From Nothopassalora personata (lineage: Eukaryota; Ascomycota; Dothideomycetes; Mycosphaerellales; Mycosphaerellaceae), in the NCBI GenBank assembly GCA_033816765.1, contig CM066288.1, forward strand, positions 1,550,001 to 1,614,000: a DNA stretch of 64,000 nucleotides, given 5' to 3'. Below are positions 10,602 to 21,690 of the stretch, in pieces. The notes beneath the pieces are model-generated. The model searched no databases. It was not told the origin of the DNA and saw only the letters and a program-made list of their open reading frames with translations. How positions within the stretch are numbered: the first letter of the stretch is position 1; the number at the start of each line of letters is the position of its first letter. The translations under genes were made by a program, and so were the position numbers.

Positions 10602-11168
10602 TCACGCCTTCGGCTCGGCGCCTTTGCCACTCGATTCATTCACTTGATGCGATGTCTGCGATGCCGGATACGAGTCATCCGAGCGCTCCTCAATGCCTGG
10701 CTGCTTCCCATCTGCGCCCGCACGTGCATTCTTCTCCTTCGCCTTTGCTTCCTCCAGTTCGCGGTACTTCCGTCGAGACTTCTTCGCCGCACTCGCCTTC
10801 TTCTTGCTGGCCTTCTCTGCTTTCAGTGCCGTGCGGCTCTGAGGTCCCTTCTCCAGCTCTTCGAGTCTCTCTCCAAGAATCCGTCGTGCATTCCTGCGAT
10901 TCTGCTCACGGCTCCGAGTCTCTTGGCTCTTCACCACTATCCCTGTCGGCAAGTGCTTCAATTGTACAGCCGATGATGTCTTGTTTATCTTTTGTCCGCC
11001 CGGCCCACTGCCTTTGAGAAATGACTCGGTGAGATCGGACTCAGGTATCACGATTCTGGGAGGTAACGGCTTTTTGTCAAGGAGTGCGCATCTCGCAGAG
11101 AAGGGACGGAGGTGTTCATTGCGTATTGCTCGCACCGCAAACTGGCCAAGACGGCCCAATAAGTGCAT
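10602..11168 (-). CDS. Mitochondrial release-factor-like protein (GGQ domain, MTRFR/Rso55 type)
   Basis: 188-residue single-exon protein starting MHLLGRLGQF. The N-terminal 30 residues are Arg-rich, Asp-free and Leu-rich, as in a mitochondrial targeting peptide. The RF-1 peptidyl-hydrolase motif is GSGPGGQKINKTSSAV at about residues 53-68, followed by LPTGIVVKSQETRSREQN and a Lys/Ala/Glu-rich basic tail that binds ribosomal RNA in this family. There is no codon-recognition domain. This matches the short C12orf65/MTRFR and yeast Rso55 class, which rescues stalled mitochondrial ribosomes. The ORF is open upstream to 11300, but the targeting peptide supports 11168. It is divergent to the Sld7 gene, 174 bases between starts. 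Confidence 0.85.
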   Translation of the reverse strand: MHLLGRLGQFAVRAIRNEHLRPFSARCALLDKKPLPPRIVIPESDLTESFLKGSGPGGQKINKTSSAVQLKHLPTGIVVKSQETRSREQNRRNARRILGERLEELEKGPQSRTALKAEKASKKKASAAKKSRRKYRELEEAKAKEKNARAGADGKQPGIEERSDDSYPASQTSHQVNESSGKGAEPKA

Positions 11169-11263
11169 CACGGCCGGCGTGCACCATAGCAGAGAGCTGG
11201 AAGTCCACGAGCTTGCAAGGGACAAGGAACATCGGAAATCTTGACCACATTTGGGCGTGTCAT

Positions 11264-11293
11264 TTTCGCGCTTCCAATGCTCGCGCTGCGCGT
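11264..11293. promoter_or_regulatory. CGCG boxes upstream of Sld7 (SCB/E2F-like)
   Basis: TTTCGCG at 11264-11270 (reverse complement CGCGAAA, the SBF core), then TCGCGC at 11281-11286 and GCGCGT at 11288-11293. These lie 50-80 bases before the Sld7 start. G1/S control is inferred from the known SBF/MBF consensus. Confidence 0.4.
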
Positions 11294-11342
11294 CAGGCAA
11301 TCCTCACCGTCTCTACTTCTCACATCAACATCAGCCTTCGCC

Positions 11343-12831
11343 ATGACTGCCGTCTGGCAAGGCAGTCTAGCATTAAGGGATGATGCGAGTCTTGCAGGTA
11401 GGTCGACCAGCTCCAACTGCACACAGCTGCCTCTGACATTTCCCAGATTTGTCCCTATCCGCATCCAAAGACCGGCAAGCCCCATGTATGGCGCCTGGAA
11501 CCAAGTTGCAGTTCTTGTCCGTCGTCAGGACATCTCAGGTACCGTTGTATATGAGCGTTGGCAAGCCGTATTTCGTCACCTCTTCGAGCGCTGCGACTGA
11601 GCAATGGTTCTCTACCATTCTCCTAGGTCGGCATGGCGACGGCTCTTCGGATTGGTGGCGTAGTGCTGCCACAGACTCATCCTTGGGCATACTGGTGGCT
11701 GTAAAGAGTGCAGTGACTGACGTCGCGGGTCCGAGGATTACTGAGCTGCTGTTTTATGCTGCTAGAGAGCCTTCAAAGGCTGGCGGGTCATCAAGTCCGC
11801 TCGACTCCCCATGCGGAAATCAGGTCGCCGCTGGAGACATGATTCGACTTTATGCGCTGCCTTTGTCTTCGGCTCTATTCGATCGAGCTGGACGCAGTGA
11901 GCCTACTCCTCCACCGACACCACACCACAGCTCCGATGACGTGGATGCGGTCTTTTTGCCTCATGCTGAACAGCAAGTTTCAATCGCTGCAGAGACTGTC
12001 AACAGACCGCCTGTACGGAAGAGGAAAAGCGTCAACGAGACACTCGATGAAGCAGCAGAGCGTCGCCGCAAAGCTAGACGTAAAGGTGGCGAAGGTGTCG
12101 CTGCTGCGGCTGCTACCAAAACGGAGTCTACGCTACAAGACCTGAAGCATCGACGTTCCGTCAGCAACGCTCAAGTGCCGTTGCAGAACCGGCCATTGTC
12201 AAGGTCATCAAGTGTTACGTCAGCCAGGCCTGTCACTGGGCGGGAGCCATCGGGCGCGGCAGCGACCAAAGCATCGGCTTTATCACAGGTCCAAAGTGCA
12301 TCCGCTGCTGGCCCCCTTGAGAAGGCCACGACCGAGAGCAAAAACAAAGATCTCGTGTCGAAGATTGTAATGGCTGGTATGCGCTTGCACGGGCTCCACC
12401 AGAGCAAGCATCGAAGACCAAGAGCCAACTCAACAGTCGCATCTCCTGCGATTGATGCCAGCTTCGAAGATATGGATGCCCAGAGGCAGAACGATGAAGA
12501 CTTCAAGCTGATATATCACCAAGTCTACAAAGGGACATGCTTCGCCTTCAGGATGCACATGACTGCTGTGTCACTTCACACCCGTACAGATGCCATCCGA
12601 GACACAGTTGACAGACTTTTGGCAATCTTCTGCACGGATCCGCTGACTACCACATTGCCAGAGACGGCGGACGAGTACACGCCTGGAGGCAGGAAGTTAT
12701 TCGGGTCGTCTGCGTTGCTCGAGTCAAAGTACGACCATCCGTTCGTGCAGGCTGCTGCGGCAGATAGTACCAGCAAGACAAACACGCCATGTTCCGGAAA
12801 GCTGAAAGATGACGTGAGAGGCCTTAGCTGA
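11343..12831 (+). CDS. SLD7: Sld7-like DNA replication initiation protein
   Basis: Two exons: 11343-11397 and 11447-12831, intron 11398-11446 (49 nt, GTAGGT...CCCAG). Product 479 aa, beginning MTAVWQGSLALRDDASLADL. The C-terminal part (about residues 325-420) has the fungal Sld7 C-terminal pattern: IVMAGMRLHGL, then EDFKLIYHQVYKGTCFAFR and DAIRDTVDRLLAIFC. The N-terminal 150 residues look folded and would correspond to the Sld7 N-terminal domain. The middle (about 170-320) is basic, Ser- and Ala-rich and probably disordered, with an Arg/Lys cluster (RRRKARRKGG). Sld7 partners Sld3 to load Cdc45 at licensed origins. Assignment rests on the C-terminal motif remembered from the family; a profile search would settle it. 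Confidence 0.75.
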
Positions 12832-12928
12832 CGCAAACTGCCAACTCGCTTCACGATCAGCAACGCTAAGGACTTCTACGATGACGGGTTTCAATCAGTT
12901 AAAAATGCCAATCCGACTTCCAAATGTG

Positions 12929-13351
12929 CTACACCAACATCGAAAGACCGCCATGCGCAAAGCTGCCACTGATTTCGTACAGCAAGACACCCTCGAGCAG
13001 TGAAGCGAATGTGGCTTGTTGATACGGTACCGGCAGAGGTATTTTCAACGCCTCGTCAAGCATCTTCTCGACTCTACGATTGTTCTTGGAGTCCTTTAGC
13101 ATGAGCTGAATGCCAACGAACTCCACTTCTGCACGATGACCGCAGTAAGGTAGAGTCCTTCTTCGGGCTGACCATACAGTCGTCGACGCCGTACACCAAC
13201 AATGCACAGTGTGTCTCGGGTCGACATACGAAAGGCCGGACAAAGTACGGAATCTGGGATGCTGCGAGACTTCTAGCCATGGCAGTGGTTTGCACGGTCC
13301 CCTCATGTTCATCATGCGAGCGCCTAGTGCATCGCTGTTTTGTACGATCAA
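12929..13351 (-). pseudogene. Possible gene remnant or unrecognised small gene
   Basis: A 140-codon ORF ends in a protein-like stretch (MLDEALKIPLPVPYQQATFA, then SLLEGVLLYEISGSFAHGG). A second frame upstream (ATG at 13436) also reads like protein (ASQIPYFVRPFVCRPETHCA). No splice pair that joins them cleanly was found. I do not recognise either piece. It could be a degraded gene, or an intact one with introns I did not resolve. Confidence 0.25.
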
Positions 13352-13464
13352 ACTGTCTCAACAACGCATTTCCTGACGTCTTCCCTTTTCCTAAAGGATA
13401 GTAAAGGCTGTCTACATCTATTGTTTGACATACCATTGCTTACGCCACCGACATCCTTTCAACC

Positions 13465-14265
13465 ATGGGATTGTTGTTGCGTGCTCTGGCTGTTCGTCTT
13501 GCTGCAGCAGTATTCGTTTCAGCGCCGGAGGTAAGTTCAGACAGTTCCTAGGCGTTGGAAGGTGGAATCAGTTCAACAAGCGATGAAGCTTGCGATGCGA
13601 TCGTACTAACAGCTTGCCCCTTCGGGTCATGTTGGACCTAATAACGACACTGCCTCGACCAAAACGTTGATGGAAGATGAGATCACAATTCACACCGTTG
13701 AGGTTGGCCGCGTGGCTCGTGAGCACGAGTTCTACCCGAACTCGATCAACGCGGATCCTGGCGACAAGGTCATGTTCAGATTCTACACAGGCAATCACTC
13801 GGTCATCGAGGCGCTATATCAATGGCCATGTATTCCAAGAGGTACTTGTAGCGATGCCGAGGCACGCCCTATGTGATCCTGGTAGAGCGCCGCGTTTCGC
13901 GCACGCCACATCGCACTGCAAGAGCTCAATGCTTCGATGTTGAAATCCTCTCCCAACTACCTTGAAGGCTAATACCTTTTATACTCATCGGTGCTATTGC
14001 TGGACTAGCGATCGTCGGCGCGCTGCTGTTCTACTTTGGCCGAAACCGAGGGCAGCTCAAGGCGCTTCAGGGAACATTGACCCGTGGCGGAGCCCCACCG
14101 CCCCAGACTCATGCACCACCACCTGAGATGACAGTCGAAGGTGTGACCTACGTACCAGCTACAGATCCTCGGGCGTCAGTGGCTCAACAAAGCTTTTTTG
14201 CACCCGTATCAGCACTCTCCACCAGATTCAAGGCCGATATCACCGGAGACGATGTCACCGCATAG
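13465..14265 (+). pseudogene. Truncated cupredoxin-like secreted membrane protein (extracellular serine-rich type)
   Basis: Exon 1 13465-13530 encodes a signal peptide (MGLLLRALAVRLAAAVFVSA). A canonical intron follows (13531-13612, GTAAGT...CTAACAG). Exon 2 carries the first half of a fungal cupredoxin domain: HTVEVGRVAREHEFYPNSI, ADPGDKVMFRFYTGNHSV, with the His of NHS and the Cys of PCIP as family copper-site and disulfide residues. The reading frame then stops at 13876. About 90 bases on, a different frame gives the family's C-terminal membrane helix (ILIGAIAGLAIVGALLFYFG, from 13981) and a Pro-rich cytosolic tail ending at 14265. The second half of the domain (Cys/His copper loop) is missing. 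Either a large internal deletion has killed the gene or an unusual intron lies here; deletion is more likely. Confidence 0.7.
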
Positions 14266-14927
14266 GCACAGCATCCATATTCCTTCGAATTATGTACTGT
14301 AGAGTCCGCAGATGAGTGCACAGAACAGGTATGCACTACCGCTACATCTGACGCTGAGCAAAGCTTGAAGCAGCCCTGCCACATCTTTCGCACACAGCCG
14401 TGATCTATGCAAGTCATGCCTGAGCTTTGCTGACTTCCCGGGTGCAGATACTCCGATCCACCTGATCTCGGCTACCAGGCTCCGACTCACCATGAGCTGC
14501 ACGCTCAGCCTTCGATACCACAGCACGATCATATAGAGGGAAGTCTTTTTTATCTTTAATAGTCAGTTGGGACTGGCAAGGTCTACTGCCCCCGAAGCCA
14601 CCTCACTAGTTGTTTTCCAAAATGTATCGATCTGCTCGCACACACTCTGGAAGAAAGACCTGGATTGCACTACATGCTCTTGTTGCACAAGACGAAGGCA
14701 GTCATGTGTATGACATCTGACAAGTAGCTTCGGCATTCGGTGCTTGAGTGAGCTATCAATCGCACGCACATGTCCCTCCTCGTGTATTCAAAAACACATC
14801 TTCAGACTTCATACTTTCTCGACTGCGCCGTCAAACCAATACATGACTACCGTACAGGAGACGCTTGTGTCGCAAACATCTGAATTCACCCATAATACCA
14901 CCGTTACCCTGCCAGGAATCGCCTGCC
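14266..14927. other. Intergenic, no gene seen
   Basis: Only short, motif-free ORFs. Probably the promoter region of the astacin-type gene. Confidence 0.4.
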
Positions 14928-16439
14928 ATGGCGCAGCTATCAATATGGCTCATCATCCTCTACATGATTTCGGCAGCATGCCCGTGGAGCGCTCCAGGCG
15001 ACGTGAAAGATGGATCCGTCGCATTCCAAGACTTGCATAACCTGTGGCATGGCTACAGAAGACCGCCGGTCTTACCTCGTCTTGAAGTCAGAAGCATGGC
15101 TCTTCACGGTAACAAGCACATGAAGCGGTGGTATGGCGTAAAGCAGCTTGGCGCAGCATCTGGACAAAGTGCGTCGAATGTGCAGCCTTGGCCGGTCACC
15201 TGCACCAACCCAGAGATCATACAAACACTGAAGTACTGCTTCGTCGACGAGCGCTCACACAAGAACCTCGAGAAGATCTTAGCTCAAGGCATTGCCAAAT
15301 GGGCGCATGCCATGACTGTGTCTTCCCTCCGAATCGACCTCGCATCAAGTGCTGGCGGTGATCCATCAAGATACTGCAGTCAGCTCGGTGAGGCGGATTT
15401 GGACACCCTCGCCATCGAAGACGTCACGCGAGATGGCGACGCTGACTGGAACAACGGCAAGTCTGCCGCGAGCACGAGAGCTGGTAATGTGGAAGATAAG
15501 TCCCGTCGCTGCGCCACAGAGACTACTACCGGCTACTCTTACATCGACTCGAATAGTGGCGAGATGGGTGGAAACCATCGCCACACTCTCAACTTCTGCA
15601 TGCGCGACCCAGACAACCCGCCAGCTGAAGGAAGCGAGGAGTGGCATGAGGCTGTTAGAGGCATGACGCATGAACTTGGTCAGTCGTATGAACCTTTCCC
15701 GCTGCTGCCTTTTCCCTCCTTTACTTACTAGATGCTAGGCCACGCTATCGGTCTCCAACATGAACATCAACGTCCCGACCGTGATGAATACCTCTGGATC
15801 CGGTGGAAGAACTTCGAAGGCTACAGCGAAATGCTCGCAGCCGTCGAAACCGACGAGCAAGGTCTCTTCGAAAACCCCTACGACTCTGACGAGTCTGGAC
15901 ACGACGACTTCGAACCTTACAGCGACAAGTTCAAGGAATATCACGCGTAACTTCCTCCCACTGCCCCATCTCATCCACCATTCTGATGATTTTTGCCTCC
16001 TAGCCACTCCGAAGAACACGCAGCAGCCGCCTACTTCCCCATCGCCCTCGACTACATTGAAGGCGACCACTTCACCTACGAGCCCAAGAAATCCGAATTC
16101 TCGTCCTACAAATTCAGCTCCAAATTCGACTACGATAGCATCATGATCTATTCCAGTACGATGGCGACGCCGCAGGGGAGCAGGAAGTACTCTATTACGA
16201 GGAAGACGGGAAATGGGTTGGAGCCGGTGTGGATGGGTGGGAGTAGCAACAAGGCGGAGGCTGCGCCGAGCGCGGGGGATATTGCGAGGGTTGCGATGCT
16301 TTATGATAATCATAGTCCGGAGTGTGAGGCGGCGAAGGATGGTGAGAATTGGGGACAGAGGGGTGGGTTGAAGGTGAGGATTAGGGATGTGGTGGTTGAG
16401 GTGCCGCCTGTGAGGGTTGGGAAGAGGGATGAGCTTTGA
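14928..16439 (+). CDS. Secreted astacin-type metallopeptidase (M12A)
   Basis: Three exons: 14928-15678, 15739-15946 and 16004-16439; introns of 60 and 57 nt. Product 464 aa. The N terminus MAQLSIWLIILYMISAACPW is a signal peptide. Exons 1 and 2 join inside the zinc site: HELGHAIGLQHEHQRPDRDE, with His248, Glu249 (catalytic base), His252 and His258. The Met-turn is YDSIMIYSS in exon 3. Conserved cysteines flank the catalytic domain (for example TCTNPEIIQTLKYCF and RYCSQL). The astacin C-terminal CUB/EGF domains of animals are absent, as is usual in fungi. Expected to be an extracellular protease. The start was chosen because the signal peptide begins exactly there; the ORF is open further upstream. 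Confidence 0.9.
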
Positions 16440-16684
16440 TGGGATATGAGAGAAAGAGAGTTGTGGAAGGGGGTGTGCTTGATTGATCGGATCATGGGTT
16501 CTGACTTCTCGGTGCCTGGACCTCATGCTCTCATCATCAATGACTCCTTAGCGACAACACTTCAGCATTAAAAGCGTGTACAAGTAATGCGGCTCCATTC
16601 GAGGAGCTGCTTTTCTATCAAAGACACAAAACACCGTACACATCCACGAGGCTGGCCTCAACCTCTCCCACCCATGCTTCCCTC

Positions 16685-17167
16685 TCAATTCTCACACATA
16701 CTCGAATACCCACTATCACTCCCCCCAACCTCTCTCTCCTCCTCACCCTTGAGCTCCGGCACAGCCTCCTCAAGATCATCCACCCACATCTCCACAAACT
16801 TCCCGCACACCTTACATCCTACAATGTCCCTCTTCTCAGCGAAATCTCCCCCAACGCGCTCCTGAGCCTGCACCGCACACCCCCTTACACCCCCGTGTCC
16901 CTTCAATCTCAAACACGCATCCCCACAGCCCACCCCCTTTCCCCTAACTGTCTTAAACACCAGCATTGATCGTTTAGCAATGCCATCCCGACGTGTCAGT
17001 CGTAGTCTGCAGGATTTGTCAATGTATGACGATGCAGTGTTTTTGGTTCGGGAGATTCGGATCCTGATGGGGTAGCGGGGGGAGTTGGGCGGGCTGAAGA
17101 TTCGTTCCCATTGGAGAGGTCCGTGTTGGGCCACGTAGCCGAGGGCTTGGAGGAGGGTGTAGGGCAT
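16685..17167 (-). CDS. Hypothetical protein, 160 aa
   Basis: Single ORF. The first half is basic (YPIRIRISRTKN, KSCRLRLTRRDG). The middle is cysteine- and glycine-rich (VGCGDACLRLKGHGGVRGC), followed by GCKVCGKFVEMWVDDLEEA and an acidic Ser-rich tail. Cys pairs of the CxxC type could bind zinc or form disulfides. I do not recognise it. A second minus-strand ORF (16996-17502) overlaps the 5' end in another frame but is Pro/Ser/Thr-biased and looks like a shadow. The next gene on the left is the secreted protease on the opposite strand. Confidence 0.4.
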   Translation of the reverse strand: MPYTLLQALGYVAQHGPLQWERIFSPPNSPRYPIRIRISRTKNTASSYIDKSCRLRLTRRDGIAKRSMLVFKTVRGKGVGCGDACLRLKGHGGVRGCAVQAQERVGGDFAEKRDIVGCKVCGKFVEMWVDDLEEAVPELKGEEEREVGGSDSGYSSMCEN

Positions 17168-17808
17168 TTGGTTTTTTTTTTCGGAGGGGTAGTGGGTCGT
17201 GGGCGAGGATTGGTCGTTGGGTGAGAGGATGAGTTGGTCGATGGGTTGAGGGAGATGATGGGAGGGAAAGTGCGAGGATGGAGTGGACTACGACCTGCGC
17301 TGGAGTGGAGGTAGACGAGTTGGGAAATGGATAGAGGAGGATGGGCTGTGATTGCTACATTTTGGGGGTTGAGTGATGTCTTGCTTTGAGCACGATGGTG
17401 GAAGTTGGGGACCTGTGGGAGACAATGAGAGTGTGCATCGTACGCTTTGTTCTGATGGTTCATGCTGGGGTGAGACAAAGGCAGTCGTCTTTGTGAAAGC
17501 ACAGGTGTATTGCTGAGTCTTGGTACATTATGGTTCTACACCCAATGATGAATGGGATGGTAACTCGATCTTCAAGACAAGACCGTGCCAATGCTGATGG
17601 AGTTCTTGGTGTGAACCTTTGAGTAGGAAGATCATGTCATGCCCGCTTCGGGGCAACATCCACTCTTCGTCCGCTGTGGTTCCAGGGTTGGATAGACTGA
17701 AGCGTAGTTGATGTATTTCGGATTACCTGGATCCTCCTCTTCAGTGACCTCCATTCTCGATAAGTGAAGCTCGGTCGCTGGCCGCTGGGCTATTGAGATG
17801 CCCTGGCC
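17168..17808. other. Intergenic, purine-skewed
   Basis: No gene supported. The plus strand between about 17185 and 17275 is strongly G/A- and T-biased and almost free of C (repeated GTGGG, GAGGATG, TTGGG patterns), with a T10 run at about 17171-17180. Confidence 0.4.
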
Positions 17809-18084
17809 TTAGCGGACAACAAGCCGAATGGTGTTCTCGTCCTGAATATCGTACTCCCCGAGCATCATCTCGCCCATTAGCTCCTTGCCAGCAAACACCA
17901 ACCGCTGGCGGCTGGTATGAATACCTGTGTTCTCCTGCAACTCGAGCTTGGCATCTACGATGGTGTCTTGCTCGTCGACCTCGTTAGTCCAAGTGTGGCC
18001 ACCGCAGTGCCTGACGCTAACCTTCATGATGTCGCCATAGCCTGTGCTGGACTCGTCTTCGTCATCGTCGTCATCCTCTGACAT
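17809..18084 (-). CDS. Ubiquitin-like domain protein
   Basis: 91 residues from the ATG at 18084 (MSEDDDDDEDESS). After a very acidic 14-residue start comes a single ubiquitin fold: beta-1 MKVSVRHCGGHTWTNEVDEQ, helix DTIVDAKLELQENTGI, then SRQRLVFAGKELMGEMMLGE and YDIQDENTIRLVVR. The RLVFAGK and L-x-x-Y-x-I-Q patterns align with ubiquitin. The protein ends at VVR and has no diglycine, so it should not be conjugated; the domain probably serves as a docking module. The frame is open upstream to 18123 with more acidic codons, and a short upstream ATG (18141 in another frame) suggests a possible extra 5' exon. Confidence 0.75.
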   Translation of the reverse strand: MSEDDDDDEDESSTGYGDIMKVSVRHCGGHTWTNEVDEQDTIVDAKLELQENTGIHTSRQRLVFAGKELMGEMMLGEYDIQDENTIRLVVR

Positions 18085-18618
18085 GATCTCTTCTTCGTGA
18101 TCATCATCGTCGCTGTACAGCACGCTTGGCGTTGGACATGATCGTGAGGTAGCAACGTAAAAGGGACTCGATGGCGTTCAGGACAGGGAAGGATGTCGTT
18201 GCCGTCAATACCCGTTGTTGCAATCGAGTCTTGGCATAACAACGGGTGAGAGAACACTTTCTATCATATAGTGACAGTGTTTTTAGCAGATCAGGAGCAT
18301 GAGTGAGAAGCATCGTCGGGAAGCCCAGAATGGTAAGACGGCTACCAGCACACAGCATGGACGTAACTGGAAGTTTAGGTTGTTATCGTTGTTTGTCCTC
18401 TAACCATATTCGGACTTGATTGAACAGGGATTCACGCGACGCGACCGCGTTCTCCGTTCGCGCCTGCCAGTTCTGTTTCCTCATCCAACCTTCACCACCC
18501 GTCTGCAATCTGCAGCAACAACACCTCACTATACTGCTTGACAGCGAACACCACGCCAATCCGAGAGAAGACATATCTCCATCCGTTGTTGAGCCATTTC
18601 CTGTAGTCCGCCGCCATC
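18085..18618. other. Intergenic between ubiquitin-like gene and MCM3
   Basis: Bidirectional promoter region. It contains the CGCG cluster listed separately. No gene seen. Confidence 0.45.
18434..18464. promoter_or_regulatory. CGCG box cluster upstream of MCM3 (MCB-like)
   Basis: Two overlapping ACGCGA hexamers (18434-18439 and 18439-18444), CCGCGT (18445-18450) and TTCGCGCC (18457-18464), 155-185 bases before the MCM3 start. MBF binding is an inference from the ACGCGT-type consensus. Confidence 0.45.
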
Positions 18619-21324
<2,706 letters not shown>

Positions 21325-21690
21325 GCGGATTGTACGGATGTGCCGGTGCCTGAGTAGTGCAGACTGTCAGTGGATGGAGGTGATGGAAGAATGGTGGCGT
21401 GATGCTCAGGACATCGTTCTCCGCGGTGTCATGTGACTACGCGTCTGCCAGGTTCTGACGCAGGCCAACGTCACTGCGCTTCTTTGAGAGATGGCGCCGT
21501 TCACATGGGTAGAACGTGGCAAGCGCCGCGAGGGTGAAGATAATTCTAGATGCAGACCATGTACAGTCCCTTGCTTCTCGATTGCATGCACCACTAACAA
21601 TACATCGTGTCTTCTACCAGTTTAAGCGGCACACAGTGCTCCCGTCTGCAGATCGGAGGCAAACAGACTTCATGATCCCGGCATGAAGGT
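21325..21690. other. Intergenic, MCM3 3' end and kinase promoter
   Basis: No coding region recognised in these 366 bases. Confidence 0.45.

Noticed and set aside
15735..16526. 263-codon minus-strand ORF
   Set aside because: It lies opposite the astacin exons, is Arg/Pro/His-biased, and has no motif; a shadow of codon bias.
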